NCBI GenBank assembly: GCA_947588975.1
Contig: CANQAF010000023.1
Span: forward strand, 1 to 18,736
DNA length: 18,736 nt
Direction: 5' to 3'
Source of the DNA: an uncultured Bacilli bacterium
GTDB taxonomy: Bacteria; Bacillota_I; Bacilli_A; RF39; UBA660
Shown here: positions 7,258 to 14,227 of the stretch, in pieces
How positions within the stretch are numbered: position 1 is the first letter of the stretch
Layout of the letters: every line of letters starts with the position of its first letter
The notes under the pieces: generated by a model
The model's database searches: none
The model's input: only the letters and a program-made list of their open reading frames with translations
Told to the model about the DNA's origin: nothing
Translations under genes and position numbers: made by a program

Positions 7258-7416
7258 ATGTATTATTACGGAGGATACCAAGGATATGGCTGCGGAAACC
7301 CTTGTGGTGGAGGCTACTCTAATGGTGGATATGGTGCTGGATATGGTGCTGCTATCATTCTAGTTCTATTTATCCTATTAGTCATCATTATCGGAGCTAG
7401 AGCTTGGGGTAACTAA
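7258..7416 (+). CDS. YjcZ-family small sporulation protein
   Basis: A 52-residue protein. Residues 1-30 are rich in Gly and Tyr with two cysteines (C12, C16); residues 31-46 form one hydrophobic segment (A-A-I-I-L-V-L-F-I-L-L-V-I-I-I-G), followed by A-R-A-W-G-N. A Gly/Tyr-rich head followed by a single I-L-V-L-F-I-L-L-like anchor is the hallmark of the YjcZ sporulation family, whose members are found in spores and are poorly understood. ATG 7258 has AGGAGG with about seven bases of spacing. The gene stands alone between a promoter and its own terminator. It is shorter than most gene callers' default minimum, so it could be missed. Confidence 0.85.
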   Translation: MYYYGGYQGYGCGNPCGGGYSNGGYGAGYGAAIILVLFILLVIIIGARAWGN

Positions 7417-7442
7417 GAGAAGAGAATTGCTCTTCTTTTTTC
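7417..7442 (+). terminator. Terminator of the yjcZ-like gene
   Basis: Hairpin AGAAGAG (7418-7424), loop AATTG, CTCTTCT (7430-7436), then a run of T. It begins directly after the stop codon. Confidence 0.8.
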
Positions 7443-7482
7443 ATAGAATTTTATATTTTTCCTTTTTAATTTTATATATTTG

Positions 7483-7491
7483 TGATAAAAT
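7483..7491 (+). promoter_or_regulatory. Extended -10 promoter of the def operon
   Basis: TGATAAAAT: TAAAAT (7486-7491) with TG one base upstream; no clear -35. A start near 7498 would exclude the GTG at 7494 as the def start codon. Confidence 0.4.
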
Positions 7492-7514
7492 AGGTGCAAA
7501 TGGGGTGGATGTGT

Positions 7515-8063
7515 ATGTTTAAACCTTTAAATATATTAGATGAGAAAGATAAACGTTTACGTACAATTAGTAAAGAGGTTACTTTTCCCTTAAGTAAGGA
7601 AGATAGAAAGACAATTCAACATATTATTGATCATTTGACATTCAGTCAAATTGAAGAAAAAGCTGAAAAATATAATTTACGACCTGGTATGGGGCTTGCA
7701 TTTCCACAACTAGGAATTGGAAAACGTATTATTGTCATTGTGGATGAATACGAAGAAGGTAAGTTTGATAACTACGTAGTCATTAACCCTGTTATTGTGA
7801 GTAATTCTGCAGAAATGATTGCTGCCGATGCAGGTGAGGGATGTTTAAGTGTAAATCGTGAAGTGGAAGGACATGTTCCAAGATATGCACGTGTTACAGT
7901 AGAAGGCTATGATGAAGATGGTAATATGATACGTATTCGTGCAAGAGAAGATTTATCCATTGCTTTTCAACATGAAATTGATCATTTAAATGGTATCTTA
8001 TTCTTTGACCGTATCAATAAAGATAAACCTTTCTTCTCTGAAAATGAAATTCGTTTAATCTAG
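7515..8063 (+). CDS. def: Peptide deformylase (type II)
   Basis: Removes the N-formyl group from nascent proteins; a metal-dependent cytoplasmic enzyme working at the ribosome exit. All three signature motifs are present: G58-M-G-L-A-x-x-Q-x-G67, E108-G-C110-L-S, and Q152-H153-E154-I-D-H157, where C110, H153 and H157 bind the metal and E154 is catalytic. The length of 182 residues and the insertion between the N-terminus and motif 1 match the longer type II enzymes of Gram-positive bacteria. The frame is open from GTG 7494, with further ATGs at 7500 and 7509. ATG 7515 is chosen because GGGGTGG (7502-7508) sits six bases upstream and the likely transcript start is near 7498. Two small genes follow closely on the same strand. 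Confidence 0.96.
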   Translation: MFKPLNILDEKDKRLRTISKEVTFPLSKEDRKTIQHIIDHLTFSQIEEKAEKYNLRPGMGLAFPQLGIGKRIIVIVDEYEEGKFDNYVVINPVIVSNSAEMIAADAGEGCLSVNREVEGHVPRYARVTVEGYDEDGNMIRIRAREDLSIAFQHEIDHLNGILFFDRINKDKPFFSENEIRLI

Positions 8064-8072
8064 GAGGATTCT

Positions 8073-8153
8073 ATGAAAAAAACAATATTACAAGTAGTAG
8101 CACTCATTCTACTCGCATGTATTTGTTCCATTTTAATTTATTATTATGCGTAG
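8073..8153 (+). CDS. 26-residue single-span membrane peptide
   Basis: Tiny reading frame: M-K-K-T, then a continuous hydrophobic stretch of about 17 residues (including L-I-L-L-A-C-I-C-S-I-L-I), ending Y-Y-Y-A. Support for translation: AGGAGG overlaps the def stop codon and is seven bases before ATG 8073, the start lies nine bases after def, and the next gene follows after 14 bases with its own ribosome binding site. The Lys-Lys start and single hydrophobic helix predict an inner-membrane or membrane-active peptide. Two cysteines (near residues 16 and 18) lie in the helix. It might be a membrane small protein, a leader-like peptide, or a toxin-type peptide; nothing seen decides between these. 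Function unknown. Confidence 0.6.
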   Translation: MKKTILQVVALILLACICSILIYYYA

Positions 8154-8167
8154 CGAAGGAAATTCAT

Positions 8168-8500
8168 ATGACGAGAAACGACTATCGATTATGGTTAGCG
8201 TATCATTGTGGTAGTATTCAAGGAAAACTGACTGCACGAGAATTAGAAAAATTCCGAGCATTTGATTTTGCTCTCCATATCTTAGTACCACAAAATATAT
8301 TATTAGATAAATTAGGTGGATATAACAAATTACAAAATTTGAATATCTATCATAATTATCCATTAATTAAAAAACTTGCAAAAGAATTTTGTGTGACTGA
8401 AGATCTTATATTAATACAATTGGCTAATATATTGAAAAAAAATCATACAAAGCAAAAAGTTTTAAAAAAAGAAGATAATATTATATATGTTAAATTTTAA
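8168..8500 (+). CDS. IrrE/ImmA-like protein lacking the HExxH zinc motif
   Basis: 110 residues from ATG 8168, which has GAAGGA seven bases upstream; a longer frame from ATG 8117 lies within the membrane-peptide gene and has no ribosome binding site. The layout resembles the zincin core of ImmA/IrrE (M78) proteins: R-L-W-L-A-Y-H-C-G-S near residues 7-16 aligns with the family's R-x-x-x-A-H-E-x-G-H; then E-K-F-R-A-F-D-F-A-L-H-I-L-V-P resembles E-x-x-A-x-x-F-A-x-x-L-L-M-P; and L-A-K-E-F-x-V-T-E resembles the following LA-x-x-F-x-V-S segment. Both zinc histidines and the catalytic glutamate are replaced (Y, H, S at those positions), so it would be a non-catalytic relative. The homology is inferred from pattern alone. 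It is the last gene of the def cluster and ends at a strong hairpin. Confidence 0.7.
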   Translation: MTRNDYRLWLAYHCGSIQGKLTARELEKFRAFDFALHILVPQNILLDKLGGYNKLQNLNIYHNYPLIKKLAKEFCVTEDLILIQLANILKKNHTKQKVLKKEDNIIYVKF

Positions 8501-8509
8501 TATAAAGAG

Positions 8510-8535
8510 AAAGAGCATTCATTTGAATGCTCTTT
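8510..8535. terminator. Bidirectional terminator between convergent genes
   Basis: Perfect 11-base stem AAAGAGCATTC / GAATGCTCTTT with loop ATTT. It separates the IrrE-like gene (plus) from the Tyr-rich gene (minus), whose stop codon (8536-8534) touches the stem. The T-tails are short on both sides. Confidence 0.75.
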
Positions 8536-8704
8536 AATAGTAGTATGGATAATACGAATAATATGGATTATAATATGGAGTCAGAATGGAACCAGTTGCA
8601 ACTCCTAATAAGAAGGGTACTCCAAATCCATAGTTTGTATTATATCTAGGTCTCCCATAACGAGGGCGTCCATATCTTGGTGGATACATCATTCTACCGT
8701 ACAT
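8534..8704 (-). CDS. Tyr/Arg/Pro-rich small protein, spore-coat-like
   Basis: 56 residues from ATG 8704; GAGGTGA lies five bases upstream. Residues 1-24 are basic with a Y-G-R-P-R-Y repeat. Residues 25-41 form a hydrophobic G-F-G-V-P-F-L-L-G-V-A-T-G-S-I-L core. The C-terminus is almost entirely Tyr, Asn and Pro, ending Y-Y-P-Y-Y-Y. Short Tyr-rich proteins of this kind are typical of spore coats in Bacilli, and the upstream region matches mother-cell promoter patterns, but I recognise no named family. The gene is below the usual length cut-off. The coat role is an inference from composition and promoter. Confidence 0.75.
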   Translation of the reverse strand: MYGRMMYPPRYGRPRYGRPRYNTNYGFGVPFLLGVATGSILTPYYNPYYSYYPYYY

Positions 8705-8722
8705 TGTGTCACCTCTTTATGG

Positions 8723-8751
8723 TATTGTATGTAAATAGCCTAATTTTGTGT
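8723..8751 (-). promoter_or_regulatory. Sigma-K/sigma-E-like promoter of the Tyr-rich gene
   Basis: Minus-strand CATACAATA (8731-8723) fits both the sigma-K -10 pattern CATAnnnTA and the sigma-E -10 CATACAAT. ACAC lies 16 bases upstream (8751-8748), matching the short AC-type sigma-K -35. The element overlaps the stop codon of the upstream ABC-F gene. Confidence 0.6.
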
Positions 8752-10335
8752 TTTAAATTTTTGAATATATTCTAGATATGACATTTGTTTATCGCGATAC
8801 GTTCCATCCTCAAATATTTCAATCAAACGGTTACTAATACTTTCAATCAACTCTTGATCAAATGTTGCATAAACTAATGCACCTTTATACTTTGCAAGTC
8901 CCTCATTCAAAGCAGTAATCGCTTCAATATCTAAATGATTCGTAGGTTCATCCATAAGAAGCACATTCCCTTTTTCTAACATGATTTTAGAAAACATAGC
9001 TCTTACCTTTTCACCACCAGATAATACTGTTACTTTCTTTAATGATTCATCACCAGAAAATAGCATTCTTCCCAAAAAACCACGAACAAAACTTTCATCT
9101 TTTATTTTTGAATCATTTTGTAACCATTCTGCTAAAGAAATATCTTTTTGAAAGTAAGCATCATGATTTTTCGCAAAATAAGATATTTTTACAGTCGAGC
9201 CAATCTGGATTGTTCCACTATCTGGTTTCACTTCTCCTGATAGAATACGAAGTAATGCCGTTTTCGCAATTTCATTATTTCCAATCAGAGCAATTTTATC
9301 ATTAGGGTGAATCGTTAAATTAAAATTTTGAAGGATTGGTTTTCCATCTATACTATAATTTACTTTTTCTAATTTGATAACTTCTTTTCCAAGAGGCCTT
9401 TCTATATCAAATTGAATGAAAGGATATTTACGGCTGGATGGTTTTATCTCCTCTAATACAATTTTTTCTAAAGATTTTTTACGAGAAGTAGCTTGTTTGG
9501 ATTTAGAAGCATTTGCACTAAAACGGCGAATAAAATCTTCTAATTCTTTTATTTTTTCTTCCTTTCGTCTATTAGAATCGCGCATTTGTTTTTGAATCAA
9601 CTGACTAGATTGATACCAAAAATCATAATTACCCACAAATAATGTAATTTTTTCATAATCAATATCTAACATATGAGTACATACTTGATTTAAAAAATGG
9701 CGATCATGAGATACGACAAGTACAGTATTTTTAAAGTTGATTAAAAATTCTTCTAACCATAAAATACTTTCTGCGTCCAATCCGTTGGTAGGTTCATCTA
9801 AAAGCAAAATATCCGGATTGCCAAATAAAGCACTAGCAAGTAGCACTTTCACTTTATCACGATCTTTAAGTGCACTCATCTTTTGATTTAAATACTCATT
9901 GGAAAGTCCCAACCCTGCAAGTAAAATAGCAGCATTGCTTTCAGCTTGCCATCCATTTTTTTCTTCAAAACGGGCCTCTAATTCAGAAACGCGTATTCCA
10001 TCTTTCATCGAAAAATCAGTTTTACTATAAAGAGCATCTTTTTCTTTCATAATTTGATATAATTCTACATCACCCATAATGATCGTTTCTAATACAGTGT
10101 AATCATCATATGCATTGTGATTTTGTTTTAATACCGAAATACGTTCTCCTTTTCCAACAATGACTTCTCCTTTGGTAGATTCTATTTCACCACTTAATAA
10201 TTTTAAAAAAGTAGATTTCCCAGCACCATTAGCGCCAATAATTCCATAACAACTATCATTTTGAAATTCTAAGTTTACATTCTCAAATAAAATCCTAGTT
10301 TGAAATCGTAACCCTAAATCTACTACTTTTAACAT
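8740..10335 (-). CDS. ykpA: ABC-F family ATPase, YkpA/YbiT type
   Basis: A soluble translation-associated ATPase with two ABC domains and no membrane segments; ABC-F proteins bind the ribosome E site. The 531 residues fit the YkpA/YbiT group, as does the linker F-S-A-N-A-S-K-S-K-Q-A-T-S-R (near residue 275). Domain 1 has an intact Walker A (G34-A-N-G-A-G-K-S-T42), a degenerate signature (L156-K-D-R-D160) and Walker B with D-E-P-T-N-G-L-D. Domain 2 has an altered Walker A (G352-N-N-E-I-A-K-T), an intact signature (L438-S-G-G-E442), D-E-P-T-N-H-L-D, and F492 in place of the switch histidine. One composite ATP site is therefore intact and the other degenerate. ATG 10335 has AGGTG six bases upstream. 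It appears monocistronic with its own promoter. Confidence 0.93.
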   Translation of the reverse strand: MLKVVDLGLRFQTRILFENVNLEFQNDSCYGIIGANGAGKSTFLKLLSGEIESTKGEVIVGKGERISVLKQNHNAYDDYTVLETIIMGDVELYQIMKEKDALYSKTDFSMKDGIRVSELEARFEEKNGWQAESNAAILLAGLGLSNEYLNQKMSALKDRDKVKVLLASALFGNPDILLLDEPTNGLDAESILWLEEFLINFKNTVLVVSHDRHFLNQVCTHMLDIDYEKITLFVGNYDFWYQSSQLIQKQMRDSNRRKEEKIKELEDFIRRFSANASKSKQATSRKKSLEKIVLEEIKPSSRKYPFIQFDIERPLGKEVIKLEKVNYSIDGKPILQNFNLTIHPNDKIALIGNNEIAKTALLRILSGEVKPDSGTIQIGSTVKISYFAKNHDAYFQKDISLAEWLQNDSKIKDESFVRGFLGRMLFSGDESLKKVTVLSGGEKVRAMFSKIMLEKGNVLLMDEPTNHLDIEAITALNEGLAKYKGALVYATFDQELIESISNRLIEIFEDGTYRDKQMSYLEYIQKFKTQN

Positions 10336-10361
10336 ATTATCACCTAAATTCTACTTGTAAT

Positions 10362-10390
10362 AGTGTAACATAAATTATAACCTTTTCCAA
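10362..10390 (-). promoter_or_regulatory. Promoter of the ABC-F gene
   Basis: Minus-strand TTGGAA (10390-10385), 17 bases, TACACT (10367-10362) with TG one base upstream. The start would be near 10355, giving a short leader with no room for the attenuator leader found before some ABC-F genes. Confidence 0.65.
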
Positions 10391-10469
10391 ATAATGAATC
10401 ACTCTTAACTATTTTATATACTGTAACTTTATATTTTTTTATAAGAAAACTTTAGTTATAATAGATATT

Positions 10470-10505
10470 AAAAAAAGAATCTATTGATTAGATTCTATTT
10501 TTTTT
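10470..10505. terminator. Terminator overlapping the thioredoxin-like gene's stop codon
   Basis: Stem AGAATCTA (10476-10483) and TAGATTCT (10489-10496), loop TTGAT, flanked by A-run and T-run so that it could act on both strands. The minus-strand TAG (10497-10495) lies in the stem. Confidence 0.78.
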
Positions 10506-11058
10506 GAAATCCACTACTTTCTAAGAAGGCCGCTAATCCTTCTTCATTCATTGCACCAAGTTGTGCGGCAACATAACCTCCATCTTTTGCGACTAAAGTA
10601 AAAGGAGTAAGTCCAAAATTTTGTTGCACGTATTCGTTCAAAGCCATCCATTTTTCTGCATCAGCGGAAGTCAATTTATCAGTATCTACATAAATTGTTT
10701 GGAATCCATACGTATCCTGTAATGCAGTTAAAACAGGAACATATTGACGGCAAAATCCACAGCCAGAACGTCCAAAATAAATAACTTTCATTTCACTTGA
10801 TTTGATTGCTTCTAAAGCTTGATCTGAAGTCATTTCAATAAATGCACTCACATCATAAGGCAATTCCTCTTCTTGACTATCTGTTTGTTCCCCAGTGCCA
10901 TCCTGTCCGGTTGAGCTAGAACTAAATGCTCTACTTGCACTACTATTTCCAATCACAACAATTAATAAAATACTATTGATGGCTAAAAGTACAATTACAA
11001 TATATAAACAATATGTGATTTTCTTTAGCCATTCACTATGATCAATTTTATCTTTCAT
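10495..11058 (-). CDS. Membrane-anchored thioredoxin-fold protein (CGFC)
   Basis: 187 residues. One N-terminal membrane segment (about 15-36) is followed by a Ser/Gly/Gln/Glu-rich low-complexity linker (about 38-66) and a thioredoxin-like domain (about 70-187). The active site is C100-G-F-C103 after a V-I-Y-F-G-R-S-G strand. A T-P-F-T segment near residue 152 supplies the cis-proline loop. Orientation by positive charges (K12, K13 before the helix) places the domain outside the membrane. Thiol-disulfide exchange with exported proteins is likely; the strand pattern resembles bacteriocin-accessory thioredoxins, but no bacteriocin genes are near. ATG 11058 has AGGAGG eight bases upstream. Its own promoter lies within the gap after smc. 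Confidence 0.85.
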   Translation of the reverse strand: MKDKIDHSEWLKKITYCLYIVIVLLAINSILLIVVIGNSSASRAFSSSSTGQDGTGEQTDSQEEELPYDVSAFIEMTSDQALEAIKSSEMKVIYFGRSGCGFCRQYVPVLTALQDTYGFQTIYVDTDKLTSADAEKWMALNEYVQQNFGLTPFTLVAKDGGYVAAQLGAMNEEGLAAFLESSGFQKK

Positions 11059-11077
11059 ATTACATACCTCCTATAAC

Positions 11078-11106
11078 AATATAACACTTAAATATGTAAT
11101 TTTCAA
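11078..11106 (-). promoter_or_regulatory. Promoter of the thioredoxin-like gene
   Basis: Minus-strand TTGAAA (11106-11101), exactly 17 bases, TATATT (11083-11078). It begins eight bases after the smc stop codon. Confidence 0.7.
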
Positions 11107-11113
11107 TCATTTA

Positions 11114-14062
11114 TTATTTTTGAATTTCTTCTAATTTAACACTTACTAATTTACTAACTCCAGATTCTTGCATAGTAATTCCATATAATATATCTGCATA
11201 TTCCATTGTACGTTTCTTATGCGTAATTAAAATAAATTGCGTTTTATCTTTTAAATGAAGTAAATATTCACCAAAACTATCCACATTGACTTCATCTAAA
11301 GCAGCTTCTACCTCATCTAAAATACAAAATGGTACAGGTCTTGATTTTAATATCGCGAACAATAAACTAATTGCAGTAAACGTTTTTTCTCCACCAGAAA
11401 GCAGTGAAATACTAGTTAACTTTTTACCAGGAGGTGAAGCTACAATTTCAATTCCTGTTTCTAGTAAATTACTAGGATCTGTTAATTTTAAAGTAGCAGT
11501 CCCACCTTTGAATAATTCCTTAAATGTTGTTGAAAAATTCTCATTGATGGCCTTGAATGTTTTTTCAAATTCTGTTTCCATCACCATATCCATCTCATGA
11601 ATAATCTCTAACAATGTATCCTCTGCTTTACTTAAATCTTCCTTTTGTTGATTTAAAAATGTATAACGTTCATTCACACGATCATACTCTTCAATTGCCC
11701 CAAGATTGACTGTTCCAAGCTCACGGATTGTTTGTTTCAATTTACTTAACGTTTCTCTAGCTTCTGATACTTCTAACTTTAATTCGTAAGTTGCAGCAGC
11801 TGTTTCATAAGTAAGATGATAGTTTTCATTTAATTCCGTTAACAAATGATCCAACTTAACATCCATGCGATTCGTTGCGATTTCTAACTCTTTTAATTCT
11901 TTATTTTTTGTATAAAAAGCAGAATTTTCTTGGCGAAGAGAAAACTCAAAATCTTGTAAATCAGCAGAAAAATTGTCCTTTTGATTTTTCAATTCTTCTA
12001 GATGGATTTCTGTTTTTTTCTTATCTTCTACGGCTTGATAATAAGAAGTAAGTACATGCTCTTCTTCCTCACTTAAATTACCATCTAATAAATGTTGTGT
12101 TCCAGTTACTTCTTTTTCTACTTGTACAAGATGTGACTCAAATTCTTTTAATAAATTTGTTTTCTGTTCTTTAATTTCTTTTTTAGCTAACAATTCTTTA
12201 TTTTCTACATAAATTTTATCTTCAATAGAACGACAGTCATGATCGTGTTGATTAATAGATTCTTCTAGTAAATGAATTTGTTCTAATAGTTCTTTTTGTT
12301 GTTGTAAAGCATGTTCTAATTCATATTTTTCAGTTAAAATACTTCTATTATTCTTCTGATTTCCTCCTGTCAAAGAACCACCAACATGTAATAATTCACC
12401 ATCTAAAGTTACTATTTTATAATGGTAATCAATCTTACGACTAATAAGATTTGCCGTATCTAAATTTGAAACAACAATAACATTTCCTAATTGATTGCGA
12501 ATAATTCCTTGATAGGTAGGAGCATATTGAACTAAATCAGACGCAATTCCAATAAATCCTTTTTCTGCTTTTAATATTTGTAATGTAGATGCATCAACAC
12601 TTTTTTCTTTAATAATAGAAATTGGGAAAAAAGTTGCTCTTCCAATATTATTTTGCTTTAAATATTGAATAGCTTCTTTTGCTACCACTTCATTATCAAC
12701 AACTAAATAAGTAGAAGCAAGCCCTAGAGATGTTGTAATCGCTGTTGCATATTCTTCTGTAACTTCAATTAAATTTCCAATTGCGTTATGAATTCCTCTT
12801 AACTTTGGTGATTCTAGAATAGAACGCACTGCATAAGGAAGTGTACTCCCATGTTCAATACTTTCTTGTAATTGATGAATATTATACTCCAAAGTAGAAT
12901 TTTCTCTTAATAAACCTGTTAATTTTTTTTCAATTTGCTCTCTTGTTTCTTTTTCTTTATGATATTGTTCCTCTATTTCAGTTTGTAATTTCATCTGCGC
13001 TTCAATTTCTCGATTGCAGGACTCAATTTCTTCTTCTAAAGTATGAATATCACTTTCTAGTTTTAATTGACGTTCTTTTAATTGTAACAAGTTATCATGT
13101 AGTTTTTGATCTTCAACTTCATATTTTTTACGTTCCAATAAAATATTTTTTTCACTATTGATTTTTTCTACTTTCGTAGTATTTTCTAATAATTCTTTTT
13201 GAACAACTGAAATTTCTTCATCTAATGTTTGAATTTTTGCTTTATAGGATTCAATTTTTGCTTCACTAGTACTATTATTCGTCGTCATTTGGACAAGTTC
13301 TTCATTTAATTCGTCAATACGTTTTTTATTTTTTTGATAATCAAAATTCATATCAGTAATATCTTTTACCATAAGAGCAACTTCTACTTGTTCTAATTCT
13401 TTTGATTTTTCTTGATAAACAAGTGCTTGATCTCTCTGAGTTTTTAAAGGAACTACTTGTTCTTCTAACTCATGTAAAATATCTGCAACACGATTCATAT
13501 TTTCATGAGTACGCTCTAACTTACGAAGAGCCTCCTCTTTTCTTCTTTTATACTTTAAAACCTGTGCTGCTTCTTCAAAAATAATTCTACGATCGCTTGG
13601 TTTACTATTAATAATTTCTTCAATTTTACCTTGTGAAATTATATTAAAACTTTCTTTTGCCATTCCACTATCAAGTAAAATATCAACAACATCTTTTAAT
13701 CTACATTTTTCATTATTGATTGCATATTCATTGGTTCCATCTTTATAAACTCTTCTTCTAATAGAAACCTCATCATACTCAATTGGTAAATAATGATCAC
13801 TATTATCAAATATTAGTGTAACAGACGCTACATTTAAAGCATTTCTGGATTTACTACCTGAAAAAATGACATCCGTCATATTTCCTTCACCACGAAGAGA
13901 TTTCACTGATTGTTCTCCTAATACCCATCTAACAGCATCTACAACGTTACTTTTTCCACTTCCATTTGGACCAACAATACCTGTAATGCCACTTGTAAAA
14001 TCAATCGTAATTTTATCGGCAAAGGATTTAAACCCACTGGCAACTAGTTTTTTTAAATACAT
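11114..14062 (-). CDS. smc: Chromosome segregation SMC protein, short-armed
   Basis: ATPase that organises and segregates the chromosome, normally with ScpA and ScpB. N-terminal head: K-S-F-A-D near residue 12 and Walker A G31-P-N-G-S-G-K-S38. N-terminal coiled coil: about 165-410. Hinge: about 415-565, with G-N-L-I-E-V and the G-G-S-L-T-G-G pattern at its end. C-terminal coil: about 570-800. C-terminal head: signature L-S-G-G-E-K-T near 887 and Walker B with I-L-D-E-V-E-A-A-L-D near 915. At 982 residues it is about 200 shorter than the Bacillus subtilis protein (about 1,186), and the loss appears to be in the coiled-coil arms. ATG 14062 has GGTGGG six bases upstream. It is not flanked by rnc or ftsY as is common in Firmicutes. 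Confidence 0.97.
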   Translation of the reverse strand: MYLKKLVASGFKSFADKITIDFTSGITGIVGPNGSGKSNVVDAVRWVLGEQSVKSLRGEGNMTDVIFSGSKSRNALNVASVTLIFDNSDHYLPIEYDEVSIRRRVYKDGTNEYAINNEKCRLKDVVDILLDSGMAKESFNIISQGKIEEIINSKPSDRRIIFEEAAQVLKYKRRKEEALRKLERTHENMNRVADILHELEEQVVPLKTQRDQALVYQEKSKELEQVEVALMVKDITDMNFDYQKNKKRIDELNEELVQMTTNNSTSEAKIESYKAKIQTLDEEISVVQKELLENTTKVEKINSEKNILLERKKYEVEDQKLHDNLLQLKERQLKLESDIHTLEEEIESCNREIEAQMKLQTEIEEQYHKEKETREQIEKKLTGLLRENSTLEYNIHQLQESIEHGSTLPYAVRSILESPKLRGIHNAIGNLIEVTEEYATAITTSLGLASTYLVVDNEVVAKEAIQYLKQNNIGRATFFPISIIKEKSVDASTLQILKAEKGFIGIASDLVQYAPTYQGIIRNQLGNVIVVSNLDTANLISRKIDYHYKIVTLDGELLHVGGSLTGGNQKNNRSILTEKYELEHALQQQKELLEQIHLLEESINQHDHDCRSIEDKIYVENKELLAKKEIKEQKTNLLKEFESHLVQVEKEVTGTQHLLDGNLSEEEEHVLTSYYQAVEDKKKTEIHLEELKNQKDNFSADLQDFEFSLRQENSAFYTKNKELKELEIATNRMDVKLDHLLTELNENYHLTYETAAATYELKLEVSEARETLSKLKQTIRELGTVNLGAIEEYDRVNERYTFLNQQKEDLSKAEDTLLEIIHEMDMVMETEFEKTFKAINENFSTTFKELFKGGTATLKLTDPSNLLETGIEIVASPPGKKLTSISLLSGGEKTFTAISLLFAILKSRPVPFCILDEVEAALDEVNVDSFGEYLLHLKDKTQFILITHKKRTMEYADILYGITMQESGVSKLVSVKLEEIQK

Positions 14063-14087
14063 GGACCCACCACATTTCTATTCTTTT

Positions 14088-14093
14088 ATTATA
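14088..14093 (-). promoter_or_regulatory. Likely -10 element of the smc promoter
   Basis: Perfect TATAAT on the minus strand (14093-14088), 25 bases before the start codon. The -35 region is only T-rich, without a clear hexamer. The whole gap 14063-14227 otherwise holds the pilin terminator. Confidence 0.45.
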
Positions 14094-14142
14094 CTATAAG
14101 TAACCAATAAAAATCTAGTATATTCTACATATTATTCAATAA

Positions 14143-14178
14143 TATAAAAGCATTAATTATTCAATTAATGCTTAAATT
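14143..14178. terminator. Terminator downstream of the pilin-like gene
   Basis: Perfect 11-base stem AAGCATTAATT (14148-14158) and AATTAATGCTT (14163-14173), loop ATTC. T-rich sequence follows on both strands. It lies about 55 bases after the pilin stop codon. Confidence 0.75.
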
Positions 14179-14227
14179 TTGAAAATTGTTTATGATTACA
14201 GTAAGTCTAATACTTAAGTCCATGTTA

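Noticed and set aside
7494..7514. GTG 7494 as the start of peptide deformylase
   Set aside because: It precedes or coincides with the predicted transcript start; ATG 7515 has a better placed Shine-Dalgarno and matches the usual N-terminus.
8117..8167. ATG 8117 as the start of the IrrE-like protein
   Set aside because: It lies inside the membrane-peptide gene in another frame with no ribosome binding site, while ATG 8168 has GAAGGA seven bases upstream.
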